This document shows, piece by piece, positions 1-10,600 of a DNA stretch of 64,000 bases (positions within the stretch are counted from its first letter, which is position 1; the number at the start of each line of letters is the position of its first letter). This DNA is from Aquila chrysaetos chrysaetos (lineage: Eukaryota; Chordata; Aves; Accipitriformes; Accipitridae). The DNA is taken from positions 23,722,759-23,786,758 of the forward strand of contig NC_044012.1 in the NCBI RefSeq assembly GCF_900496995.4, in the 5' to 3' direction. A program made the position numbers and the translations under genes. Under the pieces are notes generated by a model. The model was not told the DNA's origin. It was given only the letters and a program-made list of their open reading frames with translations, and made no database searches.

Positions 1-335
1 CGAGCCGCGCCGCTGTCGCCGCGCCCGCGTCCCTTCGTCCCGCTCCGCTCCGCTGCGCCCGGCGGGCAGGGCAGGGCAGGGCAGCCGAGCCGAGCCGCGC
101 CGCCCCGCCGTGGCCGCTTATGTGCCGTGCGCCGCCGGCCTGATCCCCCACACAAAGGCGGGCCGGGAGGCGACGGGCCGCGCCTGGCAGCGCCGCCCAT
201 GCACCGTGCGCAGCCCCCCGCGGCGGCCCGGCCCCGGGCCATGAGGGCGGCATAGCTCCGACACCGCCGCGCTCGGCCCGGCCCGGCGCGGCCGGCGGCA
301 GCCGCGAACCGGCAGCGGCGGCGGCGCGGCCCGGT
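1..335 (+). promoter_or_regulatory. MMP15 5' leader and proximal CpG island (left edge cut by window)
   Basis: Very GC- and CpG-rich sequence leads directly into the MMP15 start codon, as in a CpG-island promoter. A GGGCA pentamer repeats near 65-83. No TATA box is evident and the transcription start cannot be placed. Two short upstream ORFs lie here: 120-143 (7 codons plus stop) and 199-255 (18 codons plus stop, out of frame with MMP15). Confidence 0.6.
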
Positions 336-464
336 ATGGCAGGAGGTGGCGGCGCCCCCTGCCGGGCGGGCGGGGCGCTGCGGGTGGGCGGGCGCCCCCC
401 GCCGTTACTGGCGCTGCTGGTGCTGCTGGTGGCGGCGGCGGCGGGCGAGGAGCTCAACGCAGAG
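336..464 (+). CDS. MMP15: MMP15 exon 1
   Basis: Residues 1-43. Holds the start codon and a hydrophobic signal peptide (leucine/alanine run about residues 24-36). Ends at donor gtgagc, phase 0. Confidence 0.93.
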
Positions 465-3400
465 GTGAGCGGGGGCGCGGAGCGGGGGGGGGTCCCCCGG
501 GACACCCTGCCTCCCCTCTTCCCACACCCTGCCTGCACCTGCGGCCGCCGGCGCTGCCTGCCCTGGCGGCCGCAGGTGCAGGCAGGGTGGAGGCAGGGAG
601 GGGAGGCGGGGGGGGGGGGGTGGTTCCGGGTCGCCCCCCGGGGCGGCGGGCACCAGCCGGCGGGGGAGAGGAAGCGCTTTGTGCCCACGCGAGGCCGCGG
701 CGGGGGGAGGAGGGGGGTGAAAGGGCCTTTGATAAAGTCCTGCTCCATCACCCTGTCCTGGGAGGGGGGGGGGGTGTAAAAAAAAAATCAATAAAAGATT
801 AAAAATGTTTAAAAATGAAAACATTAAACGTTAAACCATTTTTTTTTTAAATTGGAAAATGAAAAAAAAAAGAAAAAAATTAAAAGGAACTTAGAAAAAA
901 GCAAAAAGTTTTAAAAATTAAAAGGAAAAAAAAGCCCCACAATTAGAAAATGAAAATGAAAAGGAGAAAAATGAAAAAGGAAGAAATAGAAAAATGAAAA
1001 GTAATAATAAAAAGAAAAATAAAAAGTAATTAAAAAGGACAAGGGGAGGCGGAGGCTGCTGCAGGAAGGAAGAGACCCGGCACACCCCAGGATCCCCTCC
1101 TGCCCGCTGCCCCTCTCCGGGGGCCCCTGTCCCGCACCCCAGGGGGCTGCCGGCCCCGAAGGACAGAAGCCCCTTTGTGGGTGGAGGCCGGGGCGGGGGG
1201 GCCCTGGTGGGGGGGGGCCTGGCCCCACGTCTGTCTGCAGCTCCCGGGGGACACCTCCGGTGGAGGACGGGGAGACGGGCAGCCTGCGGGCAGGCTGGCC
1301 CCCTGCCAGCTGCCTTCTCCTAGGGGTCAGGGTGACAGACAGCCCCCCCAAATCGGAGGTGTCGTCCCCCACCTCCACGCTGTGGGGCAGGACCGGGGCT
1401 CTGTTCCCTGCCCCCCAACCGCTGCCCACGTGCTCCGGCTTGCCCGTGCTGCCTGCCCTGCCTGCTTGGGTGCGGCATTTGCCCCCGGGAAGCTGGCACG
1501 GACGCCCCGTGAGGGGGGGTCGGCCTGGGGTGGCAGCGGGTGGTGGGCCAGATCCTGCCTTGCTGGAGTCTCCCCAGGGAGCTCCAGGTCCCCCCATCGG
1601 GCCGTTCCCCGCCGCGGCCTCATGCTTGGCTCTCCCCGGCGCAGGCATGGCTGCGGCTCTACGGCTACCTGCCGCAGCCCAGCCGGCAGATGTCCACCAT
1701 GCGCTCAGCTCAGACCTTCTCCTTGGCCCTTGCCGAAATGCAGAAGTTTTACGGCATCACCGTCACCGGCGTCCTGGATGAGGAGACCAAGGCGTGAGTT
1801 TCTCCATGTCCTCTTGCTCTAGCAGGGGGCAGCTCTGCTCCCGGGCTCTTTGGCTTTGCCTGCCAGCCCCAGAGCTCTGCCTGCACCTGGAAATGTGGGT
1901 GCTGTCTCCCATGGGAGCTGCATCTCCCCTTTTGGGGGCTGCACCCCTGCAGCCAGGAGAGCTCCCTCGCCAGCCGTGGCTGCTGTAACCCCTCGGGGAC
2001 CTTGGCCATGGTGGGCTGAGCTCTGGCTCGATGCCCCCCCCCCCCCCGGCAGGTGGATGAAACGTCCCCGCTGCGGGGTCCCGGACCAGTTTGGAGCACG
2101 GATGAAGTCCAACATGCGGCGGAAGCGGTACGCGCTGACGGGGCGGCGCTGGAGCCAGAGCCATCTCACCTTCAGGTACCCAACGTCTCTGGGGGCTTCC
2201 CGCCCGCACCCAGCCCATGGAGAGCCATGGACCCCCTCGGGGAGCAAGCGCTGTCCCGGGCCGTCCCCAGTGAGCTCTGTACCCCCAGCATCCAAAACTA
2301 CACGGAGAAGCTGGGTCGGTACCACTCGTACGAGGCCGTCCGCCGAGCCTTCCGGGTGTGGGAGCAAGCCACGCCGCTGGTTTTCCGGGAGGTGCCCTAC
2401 GAGGACATCCGGCAGAAGCGGAAGAAGGAGGCCGACATCATGGTGCTCTTTGCCTCTGGCTTCCACGGAGACAGCTCCCCCTTCGACGGCGTTGGGGGGT
2501 TTTTGGCTCACGCCTATTTTCCCGGTCCTGGCATGGGGGGGGACACGCATTTCGATTCGGATGAGCCCTGGACGCTGGAGAATACGGATGTGTCTGGTGA
2601 GTTGAGGGCCAAGGAGGTGGCGGAGACAACCAGAGGAGCCTGGTGGCCCCTTGGGTTTGATGGCGGGGGATGTGCTGGTGTGGGCAGGAGTGGCAGGAAG
2701 AGCAGCTCCACCATGGGTGATGCAGGCAGCTCCCAGCAGAGCACTCTCATTGCAGGGTGTTGGGGCCAAGGACCCACCCCACGTGTCGTGTCCTCCACCC
2801 CGTCTTGCTGACAGTGCCTTTCCCTGCAGGGAACGACCTCTTCCTGGTGGCCGTGCACGAGCTGGGCCACGCGCTGGGGCTGGAGCACTCCAGCAACCCC
2901 AGCGCTATCATGGCCCCCTTCTACCAGTGGATGGACACGGAGAACTTCCAGTTGCCTGAGGATGACCTCAAGGGCATCCAGCAGCTGTACGGTGAGGAGC
3001 TGGGTGGGGGATCAGCCCAGAGGTGGGATGCTGGGCACGTGCGTGGGGAAACTGAGGCACGGGCGCTGCTGGTCTGCATTACTCCATGCCTTCTCTCGCC
3101 TACCCGATCCAGGTACCGTGGATGGGCGCCCTCAGCCCACCAAGCCTTTGCCCACCATGACACCCCGGAGACCTGGCAGGCCAGACCAGAGACCCCCTAA
3201 ACCACCCCCCCCAGGGAAACCGGAGCGGCCCCCCAAACCTGGCAGCCCAGACCGACCTGACCAGTATGGCCCCGACATCTGTGATGGGAACTTTGACACA
3301 GTGGCAGTGCTGCGTGGGGAGATGTTTGTGTTCAAGGTACCAGCTGGGACCCCCTCCTGCCCCTTCCCTGGGGTGTGGTGGGTCCCTGGGTGGGAGGACA

Positions 3401-4923
3401 CCCTGGCGAGATGCCTGGCACTGGGACTGTGTCCCTGCATCCCCCCGTCCTCTGTCAACACCCCGTTTCCCACCAGGGCCGGTGGTTCTGGAGGGTCCGG
3501 CACAACCGGGTGCTGGACAACTACCCCATGCCCATTGGGCACTTCTGGCGGGGCCTCCCCGGGGACATCGATGCCGCCTACGAGAGACATGACGGGAGGT
3601 TCGTCTTCTTTAAAGGTGAGCAGGGAATCTGGGTGGGAGGGCTGAGGTGAAGGGGGGACCCCAGTGCCCCCCCCAGGCTGCTGCAAACTGGTTGGCTTCA
3701 TCTCATCCTGATCCCCCTCCCCAGCCAGATCTGCTGCCTGATCCCAAAGGGACAGGCATCACACCCCCGTCACTGGCCACATGTGTCCCTGCCACAGCAG
3801 TGGGCATTGCCGCCTCACCCCCCTTCTCCATCCCCTCCCCCTCCAGGTGACCGGTACTGGCTCTTCCGAGAAGCCAACCTGGAGCCTGGGTACCCGCAGC
3901 CCCTGGTCACCTATGGGCAGGGCATTCCCTACGACAGCATCGACGCAGCCGTCTGGTGGGAACCCACGGGGCACACCTTCTTCTTCCGTGGGGACAGGTG
4001 AGTGGCTGTGGGGTCCTTCTCCCTGCTCTGCCACCTCCTGGCCCCTGGCAGGGGTGGGCATGGCGGGCGGTGGAGCCCCCCTTGCTCCTCGCCTGCTCAC
4101 CACCTCCCTCCCCCAGATACTGGCGCTTTAATGAGGACACCCGCTCGGTGGACCCTGGATACCCAAAACCCATCTCTGTCTGGGTGGGCATCCCTCCCTC
4201 ACCCAAGGGTGCCTTCCTCAGCCCAGATGCCTGTAAGTAGAGGACGAGAAGAAGGGTGGGCAGCAGGGGTGGGACCAGAGGGGATGGGGTCACGCCTCTG
4301 GTAGGCTGGCCATGCGGGATGGAGGCCGGGAGGGTGCCCGGGAGTTAGCAGTGAAGCCCTTTCTGAAGGGTTTCACCGGTCCCAGAGCAAAACCTGCTGT
4401 CCTGGGCATCTGCAGGAGTGTCCTGCGCCTGCCCACTTACCCCTCACCTCCATCTTCCTCCCCCCCCCCAGCCTCCACCTACTTCTACAGAGGCACAAAG
4501 TACTGGAAATTCGACAACGAGCGGCTCAAGACCGAGCCAGGTTATCCCAAATCCATCCTACGGGACTTCATGGGCTGTCACACGGAGCTGGTCCCGGACC
4601 CCCATCCCCGCTGGCCTGATGGGGACCGACCCCCCTTCAACCCCAATGGGGACGGGCGAACCGAAGGCGAGGAGGAAGACAAGGAGGAAGAGGAGGAAGA
4701 CGAGGAGGATTACAGCGAGGGTGGCCGCCAGCCGGGCGGGGACGTGGACGTGGTGGTGCAGATCGACGAGTACACGCGCACCATGAGCGTCGTCATGGTG
4801 CTGGTGCTGCTGGTGCTGCTGCTCTGCATCCTCGGCCTCATCTATGTCATCGTCCAGATGCAGAGGAAGGGCACGCCCCGAATGCTCTTGTACTGCAAGC
4901 GCTCCTTGCAGGAGTGGGTCTGA
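336..4923 (+). CDS. MMP15: MMP15 (MT2-MMP), membrane-type matrix metalloproteinase, complete CDS in 10 exons
   Basis: Zinc endopeptidase anchored in the plasma membrane; the family cleaves matrix proteins and activates proMMP2. The CDS joins 336-464, 1645-1793, 2053-2175, 2289-2596, 2830-2991, 3113-3336, 3477-3615, 3847-3997, 4117-4232 and 4472-4923: 1,953 nt, 650 residues, all GT-AG and in phase. Visible parts: signal peptide about 1-36; cysteine switch PRCGVPD at 98-104; furin site RRKR at 115-118, giving Tyr119 as mature start; MT-type insert around [11 protein letters not shown]; zinc site [11 protein letters not shown] at 246-256 with Met264 turn; Pro-rich hinge about 296-345; four-bladed hemopexin domain between Cys347 and Cys536; acidic stalk 565-583; membrane helix about 606-628; 22-residue tail ending [12 protein letters not shown]. 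That tail and the syntenic neighbour CFAP20 identify MMP15 rather than MMP14, MMP16 or MMP24. Human MMP15 is about 669 residues. The start is the first ATG that opens directly into a signal peptide. Confidence 0.97.
525..589. repeat. Perfect inverted repeat, 25-bp arms with 15-nt loop
   Basis: Arm 525-549 is the exact reverse complement of arm 565-589; I checked every pair. The arms are GC-rich and each contains GCGGCCGC. Pairing stops outside (524/590). Inside, one wobble and one G-C pair could extend it in RNA. It begins 61 nt after the exon 1 donor. Confidence 0.95.
775..1035 (+). repeat. A-rich low-complexity tract
   Basis: About 260 bp in which the + strand is dominated by A runs broken by T, G and short GAAAA/TAAAA words, with almost no C. 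It is embedded in a CpG-island intron and has sharp edges against G-rich DNA on both sides. No unit period is clear. It could be a decayed retroposon tail or simple slippage. Confidence 0.85.
1645..1793 (+). CDS. MMP15: MMP15 exon 2
   Basis: Residues 44-93 (last codon split). Prodomain with [13 protein letters not shown] and the helix leading to [11 protein letters not shown]. Acceptor gcgcag, donor gtgagt. Confidence 0.95.
2053..2175 (+). CDS. MMP15: MMP15 exon 3 (cysteine switch and furin site)
   Basis: Residues 93-134 (both ends split). Codes for the cysteine switch PRCGVPD (Cys100 at 2072-2074) and the furin motif RRKR (2117-2128). The acceptor tract includes a run of 14 C at 2034-2047. 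Confidence 0.96.
2289..2596 (+). CDS. MMP15: MMP15 exon 4 (catalytic domain, first part)
   Basis: Residues 134-237. Contains the MT-MMP-specific insert [15 protein letters not shown] and the metal-binding stretch [11 protein letters not shown] through [12 protein letters not shown], which supplies structural zinc and calcium ligands in the family. Donor gtgagt. Confidence 0.96.
2830..2991 (+). CDS. MMP15: MMP15 exon 5 (zinc site)
   Basis: Residues 237-291. Codes for the catalytic zinc motif [11 protein letters not shown] (2856-2888; His246, Glu247, His250, His256) and the Met-turn IMAPFY. Acceptor ctgcag, donor gtgagg. Confidence 0.97.
3113..3336 (+). CDS. MMP15: MMP15 exon 6 (hinge and start of hemopexin)
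   Basis: Residues 291-365. Proline-rich hinge with short PPKPP/PGKPE/PPKPG steps, then Cys347 and the start of hemopexin blade I ([18 protein letters not shown]). Donor gtacca. Confidence 0.95.
3477..3615 (+). CDS. MMP15: MMP15 exon 7 (hemopexin blade I-II)
   Basis: Residues 366-412. Begins [12 protein letters not shown] and carries the [18 protein letters not shown] blade signature. Acceptor accag, donor gtgagc. Confidence 0.95.
3847..3997 (+). CDS. MMP15: MMP15 exon 8 (hemopexin blade II-III)
   Basis: Residues 412-462. Begins GDRYWLFRE and has the next blade repeat [20 protein letters not shown]. Acceptor ctccag, donor gtgagt. Confidence 0.95.
4117..4232 (+). CDS. MMP15: MMP15 exon 9 (hemopexin blade III-IV)
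   Basis: Residues 462-501. Begins [17 protein letters not shown]. Donor gtaagt. If intron 9 were retained, the frame reaches TAG at 4238-4240, two codons past the donor. Confidence 0.95.
4472..4923 (+). CDS. MMP15: MMP15 exon 10 (blade IV, stalk, membrane helix, tail)
   Basis: Residues 501-650 and stop TGA at 4921-4923. Closes the hemopexin domain at Cys536, then a Pro-rich segment, an acidic stalk (4663-4719), one hydrophobic helix and a short basic tail with LLYC. Acceptor follows a run of C. Confidence 0.96.
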
Positions 4924-5625
4924 CCCTGGCTCCCTCCCCAAACCGCCCCCACCACCATGGTGCTAATGATGGACCTGACATCCCCCTCCCTTGCCCCTCC
5001 CCATGGCCTTGGCCCCTCTGCCCCAGTGTTGCTTGATGGCTCCAGCCTCAGAACAGGGGGGACGCCCACCCACCCCCAGCCCCTCCAGAGCAGCCGGGCT
5101 GGGACCAGGCAATAGTCACGGCAGGGCTGGAGGGCATCCAGGTCCTGCCTCCTCCCTGGTGACTGTGTCGTCCGTCATCCCCCCCCCCGCCGTGACCCTC
5201 AGGTTACCACCCATCATGTTGCACCCATCTCTGCTGAGGGGTCCCAGTAGGGTCCCTTCCTCCCACGTGTACCTGCTGCGGCTGTGCCTGTGCCACATGG
5301 GCTGCTGAGCAGGTTGGGGGCTGCTCACAAGTGCTACGAGCTGGCAGGTCTCAGCTTCTGGCACCTGCAACGGCAGGGAAGCAGGAGAGGAAAGGAGGGC
5401 CGAGCTCGCGGCCGTGTATGCTGTTGAACCGTGGGGGTACAGGGATGTGGTGCCTGAAGACAGCATGAGGAAGGGAGACGCCACCTTTGCATCCCTGCCA
5501 TGGGCTCAGCTCAGCCCGGAGCCTGCTGCCACCGTGGGGCAAAGTCGTGGGGACACGTGGTCCCAGGGGCAGGGCAGCGGGCATGGCCGCCTTGTACGTG
5601 TATTAAACGGGTCGGGTGCGTGGAG
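4924..5625 (+). other. MMP15: MMP15 3' UTR (inferred)
   Basis: Non-coding sequence between the stop codon and the first good poly(A) signal. GC-rich, with no conserved ORF. The right end is inferred from the ATTAAA at 5602-5607 and could lie further right if that signal is not used. Confidence 0.5.
5602..5607 (+). terminator. Candidate MMP15 poly(A) signal ATTAAA
   Basis: Common variant hexamer about 680 nt after the stop, followed within 10-30 nt by a GT-rich stretch (gtcgggtgcgtgg) that fits a downstream element. Confidence 0.5.
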
Positions 5626-7020
5626 AGCCGTGGTGCCGTCCTTTCTGCTGCGGGATGGGGGCAGGAGGCGCATGGGCTCCCCTGTGCGAGGTTTGGCAGA
5701 TTTTGTAGTAATGGAGGGTCGCCTGGGGGTGCCACCTCTCTGGCACCCACGGGGGCTGGGTGCTCTGCCAGGGGATGTGGGGAAGGGGCTAGCATGGCTG
5801 GCGATGTCCCTGCAGCAGCCCCTGCCCTGGGGCTACCATTATTGGGGGGGGGGGGGGTCAGCAAAAGCAGCCCAGCTCCCACCCCGCCGGCAGCGGACAG
5901 AGCTGCCTTTCACCAGCTCCCACGGCAGCGGCGATGGCCTTGCCAGGAACACAGTGCGCCTTGTTCTCCCCCGGCCAACACCGCGCTCTAGCCCTGGGCG
6001 GCCACCTCCCTTCCCCGGCCAGGGGCCGTCGGCTGCGGCGGCCGGGGGACGGTGCGTGGTCCCTCCTGGAGCCGGTTTACCGGGTGCTTCTGCTCCCTAT
6101 CCCCACGCAGCCCTGGCGTGTTTCCTGGGGGGAAGGGGGTATCCGTATCCTGTCTCACCGCTGCTGTCTTGGCAGAGGAAAGCAGGAGGAGTCGCGACCG
6201 CTGCAGAGATCAGGGAAAAATAATTGTGGGAGTGGGAAAGATTAGACCTGGGGGGTGTAGGAAATTGGCTTTATCCAGGGAAAAATGTTGCTCAGCCTTT
6301 AATGGGAAGGAAAACCAAACCACAGCAGGCGGCAGACGCAGCATGCGGCCGCAACGAGGATGGCGGCTTCCCTGCCTTTCCTGGTGATGCTCACCAGGGT
6401 GGCGAGCAGGGGCTGGGTTTGCTCTGGAGCCGCAGGGGCAGCCTCGAGGCGGGTGGCAGAGGCCTGGCACAGTTAATACACTGGTGGGGAGGCAGGCCGC
6501 ACCAGGTGGGGGGTTGTGTGGGTCTGACCCATCCCTGTGGGGATGACCCTATGGAGTTGGGGGGGGTCTCTCCCTATGGGACTGGACTCATGAGACCAGC
6601 ACCCAGACAGCACCCATGCCCTGCCTCTTTCCCCACGGGGCTGGCAGCTCTGACAGACGGTTTGGTGCAGGGAGCATTAACCCATCCCCGACCTGCTCCC
6701 CCCTCCCTGGGGCTCCAGCTGTCCCTCTGCCCTCATCCCCACCCTGCCAGCCCTGGCAGGAGGGAAGCCCCCCCCCTTCATGGGTAGGGGTGAAGCCTTT
6801 GTGTCCCATCCCCCATCCTTCCCCCTCCCAGGACCCAGAGCCGCTGGCTCAGTGCCCAAGACTCAGCTGCAGCCACTTCTCAGCACTAAATTACCCCGCA
6901 CTGCCGCACCCCTCGTCAGCCACTAATTACTTTAAAAGGGAAGGACCGATGCTGGCTCTTGCCCCGCTTTCCCGGGGCTGTTGGCACTGTGGGGGGAACC
7001 CCATGGCCTGGGCCACACTG

Positions 7021-7074
7021 CCCTGCCCTGCCCTGCCCTGCCCTGCCCTGCCCTGCCCTGCCCTGCCCTGCCCT
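7021..7074 (+). repeat. (CCCTG)n pentanucleotide repeat
   Basis: Ten exact consecutive CCCTG units (7021-7070) followed by a partial unit. The reverse strand reads CAGGG repeatedly. Confidence 0.98.
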
Positions 7075-7549
7075 CCATCCTTGCCCACACGGGGCAGCGA
7101 TTCCCAGCCATTAGCTGATTCCCTGGGAAACACGCTTGGCTCAGACTCAGCACATCACTGCAGCCAAGCGAGAAGCCAAAATCGGGGTCAGAAAAACCCT
7201 GAAGAATTGGGGGCGAAAAAAAGGTCTCCAAGTGGCTCCAGTCTTCCATCGGCCAGGCTGTGCTGGGTCACATTCCTTGGCTTTTAACTCCTTTTAATTC
7301 AGTTTTGGCCATTCTGGCCAGATTTGTGCTTGCGGGGGTCCTCCCTAGAGCCGTGGGAGGACCCACAGCTCTGCTGGACCGGGAGCCCTGCCATGGGGCC
7401 ACCTGGCACCCCAGCCTGCCCTGAACCGGGGCCAAACGGGCACTGGGAGCTACCAAAAGGCATGAACCTGACCAAAAGGCGAGGCAGGAGGAAAGCATGG
7501 CTGGGATTTGCCGCTCCCTGCCCCCGCAAAGGCGGCTCCAGAGGCAGGC

Positions 7550-7621
7550 GCAGATGCATTTCCCACGGCAGATGCATTTCCGACAACAGATTTATTTCCC
7601 ACGGCAGCTGTGTTTCCCCTC
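7550..7621 (+). repeat. Four-copy 18-bp tandem repeat
   Basis: Units at 7550, 7568, 7586 and 7604. The first two read GCAGATGCATTTCC plus four bases; the third and fourth are degenerate. The 18-bp period is a multiple of three, so the frame crossing it reads near-repeated hexapeptides (ADAFPT, ADAFPT, TDLFPT), which is a by-product and not evidence for a gene. Confidence 0.9.
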
Positions 7622-10600
7622 TTTCCCAGGGGTGCTGAGGGCTCGGTGGGAAGCAGGAGTGGGGACCCCGAAGCCTGGTACCTGGAGAGATGCCTGGCTC
7701 ACAGGGAAAGCCAGCTGAGCCGGCCAAGGATGCCCAGGGCCAGATGCTTGAGGCATCCCCTTCCCTGGGCAGCACTGCCACGGCAGGCGAGGGAGCTCCT
7801 TGCTGATTCAGGGAGGGACAGGATCTGGGAGCAATTCCCCAGGGGGAATCGGTGGTGCTGGGAGCAGAGGCCCAGGCTGCCCATGTTCAGTGAGCTGAGA
7901 CTTCACTTCCCACCCCCCCCTCCTGCTTTTCCCCAGATGCTGCAGTGGAGCTGGTGGCAGGAGCCTGGGGCCATCTGGAAATGCTCATGGACAGCAGTGA
8001 GGGACCCCGCCGGAGACAAAGCCCAGCATTTCAGCAGGGCCTGGGCTCTTTGCTGGAGGCTGCCGCTTTGCCCTCCATGCCCGCAGCAGGGTTGGCTCGC
8101 CTCCGGCCACCAACAGACGCAAGACCCCGGGGAGGGCAGAGATGTACCTGCTGCACGGGCCAGGGCTTTTTGTGGCTCAAGGGAGCGCGAGTCCTGCTCA
8201 GCCTGGCCCTGGCAGGCACCAGGCAGCCCTGCCAGGATACACCCCCACCAGGCAGCTCCCAGCTTCCCCAAAACAGGCTGGAGAAGCCCGACCTGGAAAA
8301 GACCCCAGGAGCTCAGTGTCCTCCAGGGCCTGCTGAGCCAGCCTGCTGCAGGGGTGGCCACTGTGATGGGGGTGACCAGGGCTGGCAGGGGCTCCCTCTG
8401 CCCGCTTGGCACCATCACAGGAGAAACCACGCTTCTTCCCGCCTCCTCCTCTTCCTCTGCAAGGGTACGATCCCCTATGCACCACTGAGAAGACCCGGAA
8501 AACAGAGAGGAAGCCGGGCTCGGCACAGAGGAAGAACTGGGGCCGGGACACACTGAGCAGCAACCGGCCGGCCTCAAGGCCGGAGGAAACGATGCTGGGG
8601 ACAGAGAGAAGAGCCATGGGGCCCTGGGAGGGGTTGAACCCGCTGCCTGTGCATGCTGCAGGCGGGAGTGAGGCTCCAGGTGCTGCCTGGGCAGGGGTCG
8701 GTGCCAGCACAGCCCTGCTGTGGGTGGGATCCACTCGCCGGCTGCATTGAGCTCGGCACACATGTATATGCCTCATGCCCGTCACCTCCCCTCGCGCCCA
8801 CCCCGCAGCCACCAGCTTCGTTCCCCATGGTGCCAGACCCTTCGTCTCACAGGGAGGCAAGTCATTTCTGGGGCTGCAGGGGCAATGCACGAGGTGACGG
8901 TGGAGCAGACAGTCTGCAGGTCTGCTTCAGCACAACTTAGCATCCATCATCTTCTCACCTCTAGTGGCTCTGAGGCTTTCCCCATCACACCCCAGGGTAG
9001 CTCTCAGAGCACACAGCCACTCCCTCATCCACATAAAATCTTGCTTGGGTGGTCCCATTCTGCAGCCTGCCGGGGGAAGCTCTCACCCCTCTCCCGCAGG
9101 CACCAGCGTGGCAGGAAGATCAGCTCTCCTTGTGTGCAGAAGTGGCCAAAGTCCCCAGTACGGTCACTCATTTTTCCTGGGCAGTGGCCAATGGCAAAAC
9201 TCAAAATAAATATTTCCCTCGCCTCCAGCGCCGCCCGCCCCATGCTAGACAGCAGCTGCAGAGGATTAGCGTCGCCCTGGAGGTGTAATCCCTCTACAGA
9301 GACAACAACATTTGGCCCAAGACATCCAGGGAGATACAGAACAGGAGGCAGAGAGGGCAAGGAGCAGTTTGGCACAGATTTTTTTGATTCCTGCATATCA
9401 CCTCTGTGATCAGAGCTATGTGCTTTGTGTCAGGATCCACTTAATAGGAAGGAGACAAAGAGTAAGGGGAAAGCCACAGGCAGGGACAGAAGCCCATACC
9501 AGTGTCCTGCCACTCCGCTGGGCCAGACTCTCACCCAGGCTGCTTCTCCCCCAGCGGCAGAGCAAATAGATGGAAAGCTTTCCAGGAAAACCCCATCGTC
9601 TGCTTCCCCTGTCAGCTGCTGCCACCTGCCCCGGGCAGAGCCACCGGAGCCGAGGGATGTCCCAGCCTTGGCTCACACCACATGGTGACTGCCAGCTGCT
9701 CCAGCTTCATCTGAGCATGCCTGCTCCCTGGCCCAACCCGGGAAGGATCACTCTCCCGTCCCTTGCTCCGAGGTGCTGCAGCCCGTGCACTCACCATCCT
9801 TCAGCAGCTGAGATTTCAAAGGGAAGCTTTGCCTTTGATGTAGAAAGCAGGCTCCCAGCACTCAGGTCCCGATCAAAGTGGCCAAGTGCCGGACCTTGCC
9901 ACAGCCAATGGAAGAGGAAGGTGAAAAGCCAGGGGAAGCACGGAAAACTCATCTTTGGGCGGGCCATGCTCTGCCCCGGGTTGAATCCAGGGCTCCCTAC
10001 AAAGAAAGATTCCTTTCTCCCCCACTAGACATGAACTGCAATAAGGACTTAGCAGGAAGGAAGGAGCAGGCCACCCACAGAAAGGTGAACAAGGAGATGT
10101 TTTCTCCACAGGCTGCCTGCACTGAACCAGGACTCCCCCACTGCTCGCCCCTCGTACCAAGCTGGGGCTGCCCCGGGAGCACGCAGGCGGTAGCCATCCT
10201 CAGGGCAGACTCCCATCTCTGCACCCATGTCCTTCCTGCCTTCCTCCACTCTTTCCATGTAGGAGGACGTTGTGTCCCAGCCAGGTCAAGAGCCATAACC
10301 AAAGCAGTAAGAAGCTGGGCGCTTCATTGCAGGAGTTTTGCTGGTGCATGTTTACTCTAGGAAACAACTGCTGACAGGATGCCTGTGACATTTTGGTCTA
10401 TCCACCAGAAGCATCCTCTTCTCCTGCAGGAGAGCATCCAAACTTCACTCACCTTCAGCAAGATGGTTAAAGTTTTGATGGGAGAGGGGGATTAGAAGAT
10501 TTTTGAAGAACACCATGTAAATCCACCACCGCCTGGCCCTAAAGGAAAGAGCCAGTATCTGAGGTTGCTCCACTTTGTGCAGCATGTAAACAGGAAGATT

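Larger units (their letters stand above)
465..1644 (+). other. MMP15 intron 1: hairpin, G runs and A-rich tract
   Basis: The first part is an extension of the CpG island and holds a perfect 25-bp inverted repeat (525-549 with 565-589) and long G runs (13 G at 608-620). It then changes abruptly to an A-rich tract (about 775-1035) before returning to GC-rich sequence up to the acceptor at 1644. Confidence 0.85.

Noticed and set aside
1540-1797. In-frame ATG upstream of MMP15 exon 2 that could give an alternative first exon
   Set aside because: Encodes no signal peptide and runs straight through a good acceptor site.
5414-6223. 269-codon open frame on +
   Set aside because: It starts inside the MMP15 3' UTR, crosses the poly(A) signal and a G14 run, and resembles no known protein.
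7508-8488. 326-codon open frame on + between MMP15 and CFAP20
   Set aside because: Composition is that of translated GC-rich DNA (many Trp, Cys, Pro, Arg), there is no recognisable domain, part of it is an 18-bp tandem repeat, and a 286-codon frame overlaps it on the opposite strand.
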